Shown here piece after piece: positions 55,801-63,856 of a stretch of 64,000 nucleotides of DNA. The position numbers and the translations under genes were made by a program. Under the pieces are notes generated by a model, which had not been told where the DNA came from, ran no database searches, and saw only the letters and a program-made list of their open reading frames with translations. Source of the DNA: Aporrectodea caliginosa (Eukaryota > Annelida > Clitellata > Crassiclitellata > Lumbricidae); the NCBI GenBank assembly GCA_020284085.1, contig JACEVL010000800.1:1-64000 (forward strand), in the 5' to 3' direction. Numbering within the stretch: the stretch's first letter is position 1; every line of letters begins with the position of its first letter.

Positions 55801-56678
55801 TGTGCTTTAGGCAACACTGCATGGGTAAAAGTTAAAAATTTTATTTTTGTGTCTTTAGGCATACAGACAAGACTGTGAAACTTTTGCCACAGTGACTAAG
55901 CTGCTAATAAGGTATGGGTCGCACAGGACTTGATGCGTACAAGTGAATGAGAGTTTAGTACTCAAGTGTCTTAAGGTCTGTTGGTTAACATCAGCCAAAA
56001 TGTGGTTGTAGCCGAGTACTACAAACTGTTTGTCTGAACTAGCATTAAATTTCATTTATTAACATGGCATTTTCTAGACTTTATGTTGATCTTTGTGTAT
56101 CCTCACTCTGGAACTACTATTCGAGTCTGTCAGATTTCATTCTGTTTGTATGTTGCCTGTAAACTTTCCATACTTGGAGAACATACTGGACCCTTTATCT
56201 GTATAGGAGATTTTGTTTGTTGGTTTTTAGTCTTCAAAAGCTGAACTGAAGATGCAAGATTAAGTTATCTTTCTGTGCATGTCTTTTTTAAGCTTAAATT
56301 AGACTTTGAAGATTATCGTTAGCAGGTTTTAAAACGGTGCTGTACAAATTGAAAATACGAGTATTATGCATATCAGAAGTTCTTTGTGATGGGAGTGCCT
56401 TAGGCTGCTTTGACAGAACTGTTCATATCAGTGTCAATCAATTAACCACAATTTGTATAGCGCCCTTAAAGATTCATTCTCCAAGGTGCTCAAATGTGAT
56501 AGGGAGTGACATGTACAGGTTTGTATGTGACGTCTCTTGTTGTAATTCCAGCAAGGATCCGGATCTGGAGGAACGAATACAGAACAGTTTACGGGAGAAC
56601 CTGAAGGAGATCGGTCAGCGCTGTATCCAGGAACTGCGTGACTTTGTCGATCGTCTGAAGACAGAGGACGACATCTAA
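37737..56678 (+). CDS. PPHLN1: Periphilin-1-like protein with N-terminal RRM-like domain, complete ten-exon gene
   Basis: Exons: 37737-37843, 39740-39862, 47165-47238, 49217-49473, 49685-50071, 53327-53586, 54581-54807, 55282-55442, 55859-55911, 56552-56678. They join in frame (1776 nt, 591 aa). Residues about 19-95 read as an RRM: LFIRGF at 21-26 (RNP2 position), helix HTEDIRDFFVREAG, QLYIALRF at 58-65 (RNP1 position, lacking the usual aromatics), helix DIAKEVLNR, last strand RISMSWY. Residues 103-190 are Arg/Ser-rich, 190-480 charged and disordered with several PVKK/KRRR nuclear-signal-like patches. Residues about 525-591 (YRQDCETF, then KDPDLEERIQ and EIGQRCIQELRDF) match the C-terminal dimerising helices of human periphilin-1, the HUSH subunit that also resembles yeast Lge1. 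Inferred role: RNA-associated nuclear silencing of transposons. The C-terminal identification is strong; the RRM link rests on phase agreement. The symbol is by homology. Confidence 0.85.
37844..39739 (+). other. Periphilin-like intron 1
   Basis: Donor GTCGGT, acceptor TTTTAG. Contains a repeat shared with 13685 (38110-38185), a SINE (38590-38766), and an ATCGG-rich stretch (38968-39022). The rest is AT-rich and unassigned. Confidence 0.7.
38590..38766 (-). mobile_element. tRNA-derived SINE, minus strand
   Basis: Minus-strand A-box TGGTTTAGGGG (38747-38757) and B-box GGTTCGAATCC (38702-38712), correctly spaced. Acceptor ends do not pair. Confidence 0.65.
39740..39862 (+). CDS. PPHLN1: Periphilin-like exon 2 (RRM alpha1-alpha2)
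   Basis: Completes AG|A (Arg), then DFFVREAGRNTVEFFKDDGK to DIAKEVLN. Acceptor TTTTAG, donor CG|GTAACC. Supplies RRM strands 2 and 3. Confidence 0.8.
39863..47164 (+). other. Periphilin-like intron 2 (7.3 kb)
   Basis: Donor GTAACC, acceptor TTTCAG. Contains a (CATT)n run at 40420-40460. A 45-bp word cluster around TTATTCTTGTTGAAACAACA occurs twice (40699, 42963). A 68-bp imperfect tandem duplicate is at 45710-45837. Frames of 60-136 codons at 41160-42660 and 44090-44860 show no recognisable domain. Confidence 0.75.
45710..45837. repeat. 68-bp tandem duplication
   Basis: ATCTCTGTTTAAAAAAATT and ATTGTAACA occur in both units with a few substitutions. Confidence 0.8.
47165..47238 (+). CDS. PPHLN1: Periphilin-like exon 3 (RRM beta4)
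   Basis: Completes CG|T (Arg), then FDNTDVLGDRISMSWYKDLR and RARA. Acceptor TTTCAG, donor G|GTCTGT. The phase fits both neighbours. Confidence 0.8.
47770..48570 (-). mobile_element. LINE RT 3' half, minus strand
   Basis: Minus strand reads IIFADEINIF (the YADD position) near 48545, then after frame breaks RHQLPSYIVQYLYNSLFLPY, KVLFVPAVCYTGLNRLLNY and YDTRSSLKYRTDKART. Decayed CR1/L2-like. Confidence 0.75.
48690..49086 (+). mobile_element. LINE 3' end, plus strand
   Basis: A short C-terminal reading (YTRLNTLGNLLPELLNPG) is followed by a 3' UTR and AAATAAACATGTTATTTTAT. Confidence 0.55.
49217..49473 (+). CDS. PPHLN1: Periphilin-like exon 4 (Arg/Ser-rich)
   Basis: 85 codons after the split Asp: NFRRPPNRHW to SRERKKKR, with an RS tract (SSSRSRSRSF, SRSRSSSASF). 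Acceptor TTACAG, donor GTAAGT. Composition matches the N-terminal half of vertebrate periphilin. Confidence 0.92.
49685..50071 (+). CDS. PPHLN1: Periphilin-like exon 5 (disordered, charged)
   Basis: 129 codons, phase 0 at both ends, HSISDSGKKR to TESEDGA. Lys/Arg/Glu/Ser-rich with KKRR and GKRAAKK nuclear-signal-like patches. Acceptor GTCAG, donor GTAAGT. Confidence 0.9.
50265..51646 (-). mobile_element. Helitron-like element 1, minus strand, carrying a minisatellite
   Basis: On the minus strand it starts TCTCTGTGCGTGCATGCG after an A and ends, via a short hairpin (CTGTC TTAG GACGG) and 8 nt, in CTAG before a T. This is the TC...hairpin...CTAG pattern with A|T target expected of Helitrons. 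No Rep/helicase: non-autonomous. A tRNA-SINE is inserted at 50636-50853. The bulk is C/T-rich (plus strand) repeats. Confidence 0.75.
50345..52240. repeat. C/T-rich minisatellite array within the Helitron pair
   Basis: The marker TTCAACGTCC recurs at 50472, 50589, 50931, 51075, 51204, 51331, 51503, 51903 and 52055 (TTTAACGTCC at 52215). Each is followed by CCTCCACCACGTCTCTCGC-like sequence and CCCTCC runs. Spacing is 114-172 bp within blocks. Confidence 0.92.
50636..50853 (+). mobile_element. tRNA-derived SINE inside Helitron 1
   Basis: A-box TAGCGCATTGG (50651-50661), B-box GAGTTCGAGCC (50693-50703), tRNA-unrelated body, (ATT)n tail. Same family as 17791-18016. Confidence 0.88.
51671..52371 (-). 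mobile_element. Helitron-like element 2, minus strand, in tandem with element 1
   Basis: Same 3' end with a perfect CCGTC...GACGG hairpin before CTAG and a related 5' end (TCTCTCTGCGTGCGTGC...). AAGCCTGTAACGC follows the 5' end in both copies. Only 24 bp of ATT-rich sequence separates it from element 1. Confidence 0.75.
52554..53052. mobile_element. Inverted-repeat-bounded minisatellite element
   Basis: 27-bp perfect inverted repeats (52564-52590 and 53014-53040), extended by a looser outer TTAA-containing part, enclose about nine imperfect units of roughly 38-40 bp marked by CATCAATCCAGCTTCTATTT. No coding sequence. Confidence 0.85.
53327..53586 (+). CDS. PPHLN1: Periphilin-like exon 6
   Basis: 86 codons plus two bases, IPDIASPDAS to PTRPARPL. 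Acidic/basic with ISDEEESVLE, a possible CK2-type acidic cluster. Acceptor AACAG, donor GTGAGT. Confidence 0.9.
53587..54580 (+). other. Periphilin-like intron 6
   Basis: Donor GTGAGT, acceptor GCCAG. Half of it is copy 2 of the dispersed element at 53816-54230. Confidence 0.85.
53816..54230. repeat. Dispersed inverted-ended element, copy 2 (415 bp)
   Basis: Closely matches 32521-32980; lacks part of the (CTTG)n run and has a few small deletions. Ends share TATCCATCTAGT and its inverse. Confidence 0.85.
54581..54807 (+). CDS. PPHLN1: Periphilin-like exon 7
   Basis: Split Lys, then PTSAAGAAQT to AAADTVAIQ. Contains KKRKPP and PKRRR basic patches beside acidic runs. Acceptor GCCAG, donor GTCAGT. 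Confidence 0.9.
55282..55442 (+). CDS. PPHLN1: Periphilin-like exon 8
   Basis: Split Asp, then VRQPRGAYEG to IRDKKEEIEK, leading into the C-terminal helices as in human periphilin. Acceptor TTGTAG, donor GTCTGA (weak). Confidence 0.9.
55443..55858 (+). other. Periphilin-like intron 8 with hairpin and repeated acceptor-like sites
   Basis: 17-bp perfect stem (55743-55759 with 55778-55794). Acceptor-like TTAG|GCA or ACAG|GCA sites occur at 55762, 55811 and the true 55858. Confidence 0.8.
55859..55911 (+). CDS. PPHLN1: Periphilin-like exon 9 (signature YRQDCETF)
   Basis: 17 codons plus two bases, AYRQDCETFATVTKLLI. YRQDCETF is identical to the human periphilin C-terminal domain. Acceptor TTTAG, donor AG|GTATGG. 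Confidence 0.93.
55912..56551 (+). other. Periphilin-like intron 9
   Basis: Donor GTATGG, acceptor TTCCAG. Carries a TTTGTATAGCGCCCTTAAAG repeat-family motif at 56450. Confidence 0.8.
56552..56678 (+). CDS. PPHLN1: Periphilin-like exon 10 (terminal helices)
   Basis: Split Ser, KDPDLEERIQNSLRENLKEI, ending KTEDDI and TAA at 56676-56678. Aligns along its length with the end of human periphilin. Acceptor TTCCAG. Confidence 0.93.
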
Positions 56679-58042
56679 CGTTTGCATGCATTCATATGGT
56701 ACAGTTCTGTTTTACATCCTTTTTAAAAAAAGTAACACATGTTTAAATGCTGTGAACCCAAGGTAATTGAAAAGTATCTATATTTGAGATGCAATATCGT
56801 CCGTCGATTCTCTTTGGTGGTATTACAGTGCAAAACACTGTCAGCATGAAAGTGCATGAGACCATGGATATCATGCACGTACATTGTACAAACAAGGTTC
56901 TGACATCCAAGTAGTTTACATAAAATACTGCATGTAATTCTGTTTAAGTTACATCAAGTGGTGGTTTGGACATCTGATCACATGATGTTTACTAAGGAAT
57001 TACCAGTGCTGTGTAATATTCGTCATTGGACAAAACCATAATTATTCGTCAATTTTTCTTTATAGTTATGTAATTTTCTTTGAACCTGCAAGGCATTTGC
57101 CGCATAAACAAGAAATGATACTTCTGGAATTCTCCCACTACTCCAGCTACTATCCGAAACTATGGCCTGTTGTAACATGTATTGTAAAATTATTTGTATT
57201 TAAAATCCTTGCATAGAATAAACTGTTACATGTAGATTTCAAGTTTGCCTAGTTACTGCTTGGTCCGTTCTGGATCCTAATACATGTATAAAGTTTTAGA
57301 TTTTTCTGTCTTTTCCACTGTGTGAAATAACCATAACCATATGCCATGCAAGGGTTATAGTCATTTAGTCTTGCAAGTCTAATCCTAGGTCTAGGAAGGC
57401 CATCTTTCCACCTGGAATTGACTGACCTAGGTTTTGTTTTTTGTTCTTTTTCAGATCCACCAGACGTTTTTCACTTCATTTTGAAGCACGAAATCCCAGA
57501 ACTGTTACGATAGAATTGCCATTTCAGACTGATTTCCATTTTACAAAGAAACAAAATGTTTATATTCTAGTAACTACATATTACAGCAACTGTTTTTGTT
57601 AAGAACGAAATGGCAATGTATTCTTTCGTTTTAAATGAAGCTCGTGGTCTTTAAACTGATATTGTTGTGTGGTCTCGCAAGTGGGGGGGGCAAGATAGTC
57701 TATGACCAGTAGTTCGTCCGAATTTTGTGTAAAGTCTCTGCAGCCGCCAACTGTACATTGTATATGTGCTGTCCATGTTACTTTCAACGCTCCTTATCTA
57801 GTCTTGTCATCTGTTCGCCTCTTCTTGAGCACCGGAACAGACAATTTGACTCTTCCAAAGTATTAATGTCTTTCAGGTCCCAACGTCTGGCATCCCTACA
57901 GTGGATTGAAACTCGACAATGGTTTCACTTGCACCAACCGTCAACTTGTGCATTTGTGATAGTCACTAGTTTAGATACACAGCAGTTACCTAGGTTCTAT
58001 ATTTTGCATATATTCAGTCCTATGAGCTACAGTCTGTTACAT
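56679..58042. other. Convergent 3' UTR region between the periphilin-like gene and LRIG
   Basis: 1.36 kb separates the two stop codons. The left part is the periphilin 3' UTR up to about 57240; the right part presumably holds the LRIG 3' UTR. I see no other gene or repeat. Confidence 0.5.
57217..57222 (+). promoter_or_regulatory. Candidate polyadenylation signal of the periphilin-like gene
   Basis: AATAAA lies about 540 nt after the stop codon, within AT-rich unique sequence. It would give a 3' UTR of 56679 to about 57240. Confidence 0.55.
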
Positions 58043-58326
58043 TCAGCTGTTCACTTCAACAGTTAAATAATTTGCAACGGAGTCCGTCAGTCCCTGCTGT
58101 GATGTGGAATCTTTGGAAGATGTGACACACAATGGTGTATTATTTGAGGTACCACTATGGTCACTCAGTTCGTTCAACGAACTGTTGTGAATTTCTGTTT
58201 TACTAAGCATTTCCGGCAGTGAAGAACTGGAGTTCTGATGCCGAAGAGATGAAGCAGATGACGACGACTCTCCAGATACAAATGAGGAAAACCGTCGTCT
58301 CTCTTCTCCAGCAAAGTCATCCGAGT
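58043..58326 (-). CDS. LRIG3: LRIG terminal coding exon
   Basis: Split Asp, SDDFAGEERRRFSSF to NYLTVEVNS and TGA at 58043-58045. Serine-rich. No clear AATAAA follows on the minus strand; TATAAA near 57557 is the nearest variant. Confidence 0.85.
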
Positions 58327-61300
58327 CTAAAACAACATGGAAAACCATGAGACTAGCGCCTTGCATTCAATGCTTTTACATTGGATAAATGCCTGAAGTC
58401 TTCCAACGTGGGAGATGCTGGTTTAATTCTTTGGCTTTTCAGCCTGCAAGGCATAGAAATATTTCTCCTCCTCATCACAGTACTTCCTTTTAATAAAGCA
58501 AATGTGTTAAACAAATTGCTCAATATTAAGCAGTCTGCCATGCCACATAAAACCTGCAACACAACTAATTATTACACTACCACATAAAACCACTGTATTA
58601 ATACACTACCAACGAAAACCATTGTATTAATACACTAAAATAATTGGTTATATTCTTTTGTGTTTGAGTGGCTCTTGAAAGTTCATGATAAACCAACCTT
58701 GTATCGAACTTCCTGTCTTTTGAAATGTATCGCCTCCAGGTGCTGTGTGCTTGTTTGTGTGGTGACATGGGGCCCTGTGTGGGTCAACATGGACAACTGC
58801 CAGGGTCTGTGCGATGTCTGTCTTTTCTAAGGGTCTTGGCTGCAAGGTAGGACTGCACATGAAAGGCTGGAATGACTGCAGAGGCTCGGACAGGCCATGC
58901 GAGTTATTGGTACAGCTGCTCAGTGACGAGCTTGCTGTGTGAGTGCCGCTGTCACTTCTGTGGCGACACACTTGCTGTTCCTCTAAGTACAACAACAACA
59001 ACTAACTTTCAGCCAAAAGTGGTGTAACCAATTACAAATAAGGATTCAGTTTAAGACACCTGTACTAGAATTGAAAAAAATATTGCAAATAACACACATT
59101 TATTGCAAATCAATACGTTAAATAGCTCAACTTGTTAAAGGCAACCAACACCTAAATTGATCCAACAGAGCCATCAGGAAAATGCAACATGCATGCACAC
59201 AACAGAGCTTCTGTACAACAATCAAATAAGTTGTAACTACCAGTATATAAATATATAACATCAAAATTCTTTAGTTCCTCAAAAGCAATATCAAGACAAG
59301 TCTAGACCTCTTCTTTTACACTACAAGTTTTAACACCGAGCCGTTTCAAAGCCATGTTGAAGAATACGAGACTACCATATGGCAAACATTGGAAAAAAAT
59401 TGGTATGCTGGCTGGGCTACATCTAATAGTAAACAATTTTTATGGATACAATACTAATTATTAATAATATAATACAAGGAGTAAAGTCAACTTTTGCATA
59501 ACGCAAATTAGGCTAATTTCCTTTCCATTGGTGGTGCTGCTAAAATCCTACGCATTTACACAAGAACTAATTTCATTTCGGTAAGTAGCGCTGCTATAAC
59601 ACTATACTGCCATGCTGTCCAACATGTGGCCCGCGAATGTTGACTCGTTTCAGTCGGTGGCGCTGATGCAATACATGCTAAGAATTGTTTTTAAACCATT
59701 GCATCGATTCAAATTGGTGTGTAATGAAAGTTGGGGTGTGCGACAGTCTATTGGCCATGCGTGTATGTATCAGCAACATGCAGCCCACGGACTGATATCA
59801 TCGAAGTCATTTTTACCGTCTTAGGACGGGAAAACATCTAGTTCTATAATGATTAATGCAGTAAATTACCTGGCAATTTTGCTTCATGGTGATGTGACAG
59901 ACAGTATGAGTATCTTTGTTCTGCCTCCTCTTCTCCCTCATCCTCTGTATCACTTGGAAATGCAGTCATTGGGTTGTGTCTATACTGTGGGCATTTTGCT
60001 GTACCATTCATATCTGTAGCTGAATATAAAAAAAAACATTTTCAGCTTACCTCAAATAACATCTATCAAAATCTGAAAAAATAGCCAGGTTTCAGTGCTT
60101 TCAAAGGGTGTTTTAACACTTTAATGATGAGCTGCATTGGTTTCCCAGTCACTTTTAGTAGGCCTACACTCGTCGTTAAAATTTTAAAGGCAGCATACAA
60201 ATGTTCTCTGATACACGCACACATGCACAAAATCAGCAGGTGATAAAACCAGGAGAAACTACCAATTTACTGGCTCCCCGGACCAATTTTGCCAATCCAT
60301 CTTGAGGGTTATCAAAGCTATGTACTGTGAAATAAGCATTTTTACATCTAACAGATTTTTACAGTTAACAGATACACAGTTTTACCTTTATTAGCCTTGC
60401 ATTCTTGACAGCAAATTTCACAAACTGTCTTACAACCCAAGATCTTCAATGGCATAGGTTTGTCAACAAATTTTGCTGTCATTTGGAAATAACTTCCCCT
60501 ATTCAAATGGTTCAAATTTGCTGGTCTGCTTGCAGTAAACATTTATCTCATATTTTCTGTCAACATTTTACGGTTGTTGAACATCCCTGGTTAATTTTTG
60601 AAAGCACTTCATATATCCCATTACATTACAATATTACTTGAGGTCTAATTCGTATAAACCAGTAAGCTAGACCGAATTTAGAATATAAGCTTACTTCCAA
60701 AGCCCGATGTCTGAATGGGGCAGTACAATCCCTGTACGCTGACATTGGCAAGCGAACCATCATGACATGCTCTCGTTCGGAAAACGCTCGCAAGCTGTTT
60801 GTCTCTGTCACCTCGGAAACCCTTCTGTCTCTGGCGTGTCTTGTAGATTACAATGACCCAAATCAGAGATGTTCCAACAACACAACAGACAACTGCGATT
60901 ATTATGATCCCTGTTGTAGTTGACTCCTCCACTGAAGATCGACTGTCACCGTCAGCAATCAGGACCGTCAGGCGCGACGTCTGACGCTCGCTGCCGAGTG
61001 TGTTCGTCATGATGCATGTGTACTCTCCAGCATCCGATGACTGCGTCTGAACGATGACCAGCAGCTGGTCATCGGCCGTGAAGAAGTGACGGAGAGTCGG
61101 CTGGAGTGGAATGCCGTCCTTGAGCCACTCCAGGCGAGGTTTAGGACTTCCAGAGGTCATGCATTCCATGACGGTTGTGTCACCATCCAAGGTCACTTTG
61201 TTCTCCATGTGCTTCACAAATGAAGGTGCCTCTGTCAGATGAAAATTGTATCCCATAAATTAATTAAAATTAAAAACCTAGTGGCACAATAAATCAGCAC

Positions 61301-63856
61301 TAGCAGATTTTATACAACAGATTCTGATTCGAACTCCTGAACAGCAATATAATAATTCCAGTGAAGAGAATCACTATGCAACATCATACTGCACCTGTTC
61401 CCTAGGTCACTCTCTGACACATTCTATAAGTGCTTGGAACTGTTCTTTTTGACCATGCTGGAGTCAGGAGCGCCTCTGAGTAGTTTCCTTGAAGAGGTGC
61501 TATATAAATACTTGAATGAATGAATATGCAGTCAAAGTTTTAACAAATTGTGTAAGATATTATTTAAAGAAAACAAGACCATGGAATACATACCCAGAAC
61601 TTGCAACGAAGCATTTGCTGTGATGACTCCAACATCATTTTTAGCAATGCATGTGTAAAGGCCTTGATCTTCACTTTTGATGTCGACAATGAAGAACATC
61701 TCATCGGAAGGAAATATGTGCATGCGGCGTTCCCTGGCTGCTGGAAAGTCGTCTCCACCATCCTTCTGGAGTGAAATCTCCGGCTGAGGAGAACCAGTGG
61801 CTGCACAGTCAAGCCGTGCAGTTGTCCCCGACTTAACGACGACATTTGTTGGAGTCTTCAGGAATGTTGGGAACACTGAAAAATACCAGATAAATCAAAC
61901 GATAAATAAAAAAGAACAATCACTCTATCTTCAATCGTTTATTTAGTCAACACAATTACAACATATTAAAACAAATACTACTATTGCTAATCACAAAATA
62001 ATAACACTGCAAGCCAGAAATTTTCATAAGTCCTCTAGCCATGAAACTTAATCCTAGCACACAAGAAATTTAATCCAGCTTATTTGCGGCAATTCCTGGG
62101 CCAGTGGAGATTTTCTGGAATTTGGCAATTTTCTGGAATTTGGCAATTTTCACAAATAATTCACTGCAGTTGTGCAGCATCAGCCAATTAGCAGTTTCAG
62201 TCTTTTTCAGTTTAAATGGTCAGCTGACAGCTCAAAGTCAGACCAGGACTTCGGATGCAGTGATTCCAGACGACTGTGTATCTCTGCAGACTGTACAAAG
62301 ACTAAAAACTGCAAATGCTTCATTTCCTCATCGTTGCTTACATAAGATGCAGCCAAGACTTTCATTAACTTCTGCGGTCAATCAGTGGAAACTCAATTAT
62401 AGCAGTAGCATCATTAGCAGATGAATGATTTATTTCATGTTAGCCACATTCTTCACGTCAACAGATGCAAACTCCAATGGCCTTTGTGCTAATGTTTGTA
62501 GAAGCCACTGAACGCTTGTTTGCAAGTGTATGAGATGCTGGCACTACAGAGGTTACTGGAAGAGAAAGACCAGCCTGCTTACCACTGACGGTGACCATGG
62601 CTTTTGTTGAGTATGAAGTACCAAGGATGTTGGAAGCGATGCATTGGTAGCTGCCTGCATGTATATCGAGGACAGGCCAGATGTGAAGGACACTCGTCAC
62701 CTGAACCATTTCATCCGTCGCTGGCCCTGCCACGGTCGTTGCGATATTAGCACCAGTCACAGCCTAAAATTACAACAACATCATGTAACCAGACATAAAA
62801 ACAATAAAAATAAAATATTTGTTCTAGATATCTACGCTCAGAACATGTATAATTTAAATGGAGAAACAAGCATGTGTGTATACACATTTATGTATATACT
62901 GGTACATGTGTGCATGTATGTAAGCATTAAATGCCAAAAAGCTACAAATATACAGGTACAAAATTCACACTTTTTATCAGCAAAAATCCTTTATCCTTAT
63001 ACAAATGATAATCCTATCTGTAGTCACACTTTGAAACTGATATACAAAATGAAAACCTAATTTTTTAAATTTAAATTTTTAAAACCTAATAAAAAAAAGT
63101 AAAAACAGTATATACATGAAGATTAAATGGTAAAGTACCATCAGTTTTTGTATTGTATTGTATATTTGTTTACTGAATAGAAAATTTGCTTAATTAAAAT
63201 TAAAAAGAATGTAGTAACACTAAATTGCTCTTTTATTAAGGTCGTGACTGATTGACAACAGATGCACAGAAGTCTAAATGAACATTAATAGTAAAAAAGC
63301 ACATGTTTCGCTATCATGAAACCTACCACGTTGTCTTTCTTCCACTCAATAGTAAGCGGAGAGTTGGCCCCAGTTGCCGCTTGGCAAGTCAACGTCACAT
63401 TGCCATACTTGATTGCCATTTGTGATTCTGGTTCATGAGTGATGATTGGCTTTGGAAAGTTCACTGCAACAGAAATTGCTCATTAACTCTAGCAATAAAG
63501 CATTTATTCACTCAGTCATTCATACAGCTACTGATCATTTAATTACTTTTTACCTAACTATCAATGTATGTATAACTCATTCATCTGTCCATCCATCCAC
63601 ATATCCATCCTCCCGCACACAGATCCAATCCATCTGACCCCCATCCAGCAGCCTGGATAGCCACAAGTATACAATAGCTTCAAAGAACATACCACATTTG
63701 AAATCTGTAGGCACTAGATCCAGCACACTCCGTTCTTTCAATAGCTCTGGATATTCGCACTGTGCCACCACAGTAGACTGGAACCCTGCTTCGTTCAGCC
63801 AACGTTTCAGCCATGACAGCTGACAGTCACAAAGAAACTGAGAGGAATTGAGATGG
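58043..63856 (-). CDS. LRIG3: LRIG family (leucine-rich repeats and immunoglobulin-like domains) protein, 3' portion
   Basis: Exons in gene order: 63693-63856, 63327-63463, 62583-62763, 61594-61875, 60695-61231, 59870-60019, 58698-58982, 58043-58326. They join in frame to 672 codons and a stop. They encode the LRR C-terminal cap (FLCDCQLSWL, ending DFKC), Ig1 (LTCQ, IEWKKD, YQC), Ig2 (DFPAARERRMH, YTCIAKN), Ig3 (LEWLKDG, YTCIMTNTLG), a transmembrane helix (GIIIIAVVCCVVGTSLIW) and a Ser-rich, acidic cytoplasmic tail. Domain order and the membrane segment match vertebrate LRIG1-3, single-pass modulators of receptor tyrosine kinase and BMP signalling. The signal peptide and LRR exons must lie beyond position 64000. 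Ig2 has Leu where the core Trp is expected. Family assignment is secure; an invertebrate gene may be the common orthologue of LRIG1-3. Confidence 0.93.
58698..58982 (-). CDS. LRIG3: LRIG exon: cytoplasmic tail
   Basis: 94 codons: EQQVCRHRSDSGTH to TFQKTGSSIQ. Ser-, Thr- and Cys-containing, low complexity. Acceptor CTTAG, donor GTTGGT. Confidence 0.85.
58983..59869 (-). other. LRIG intron with Helitron 3' terminus
   Basis: Bounded by matching donor and acceptor. Holds a Helitron-type 3' end at 59814-59841; the rest is AT-rich. Confidence 0.8.
59580..59841 (+). mobile_element. Helitron-like 3' end, plus strand
   Basis: Ends CCGTC TTAG GACGG, 8 nt, CTAG, then T: the same terminal 30 bp as the two elements in periphilin intron 5, in the opposite orientation. 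The 5' end could not be located, so the left border is a guess. Confidence 0.55.
59870..60019 (-). CDS. LRIG3: LRIG exon: cytoplasmic tail, acidic
   Basis: 49 codons: TDMNGTAKCPQYR to HHEAKLP, with PSDTEDEGEEEAEQ. Acceptor TTCAG, donor GTAATT; both phases match. Confidence 0.85.
60020..60694 (-). other. LRIG intron with a short palindromic repeat
   Basis: 60113-60190 starts TTTTAACACTTTAATGATGA and matches the inverted arms at 21125 and 21780. Otherwise unassigned. Confidence 0.7.
60695..61231 (-). CDS. LRIG3: LRIG exon: Ig3, transmembrane helix, juxtamembrane tail
   Basis: 178 codons: APSFVKHMEN to PIQTSGFG. Ig3, linker SSVEESTTT, a roughly 23-residue hydrophobic span and a basic stop-transfer KTRQRQK. 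Acceptor GACAG, donor GTAAGC. Confidence 0.95.
61232..61593 (-). other. LRIG intron between Ig2 and Ig3 exons
   Basis: Contains a minus-strand TATAGCACCTCTTCAAG repeat-family motif (61489-61520). Confidence 0.8.
61594..61875 (-). CDS. LRIG3: LRIG exon: Ig2
   Basis: 93 codons with split ends: FPTFLKTPTN to ASLQVL. DFPAARERRMH is nearly identical in vertebrate LRIGs. The residue at the core Trp position is Leu (61769-61771). Donor GTATGT. Confidence 0.94.
61876..62582 (-). other. LRIG intron between Ig1 and Ig2 exons
   Basis: Has a small tandem of TTTTCTGGAATTTGGCAA (62108-62146). An open frame at 62104-62424 has no recognisable homology. Confidence 0.75.
62583..62763 (-). CDS. LRIG3: LRIG exon: second half of Ig1
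   Basis: 60 codons plus one base, AVTGANIATT to KAMVTVS. Contains AGSYQC, the second Ig cysteine. Acceptor TTTTAG, donor GTAAGC. Confidence 0.93.
62764..63326 (-). other. LRIG intron splitting Ig1
   Basis: AT-rich with a TG/TA-rich stretch near 62870-62930; nothing else seen. Confidence 0.8.
63327..63463 (-). CDS. LRIG3: LRIG exon: first half of Ig1
   Basis: Split Val, NFPKPIITHE to IEWKKDNV. Holds the first Ig cysteine (LTCQ) and core Trp. Acceptor TTGCAG, donor GTAGGT, ends in phase 0. Confidence 0.93.
63693..63856 (-). CDS. LRIG3: LRIG exon: LRR C-terminal cap
   Basis: 54 codons with one base at each end: HLNSSQFLCDCQLSW to DLVPTDFKC. Four cysteines in the LRRCT pattern. Acceptor TTTCAG, donor GTATGT. 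First LRIG exon visible; upstream exons lie outside. Confidence 0.93.
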
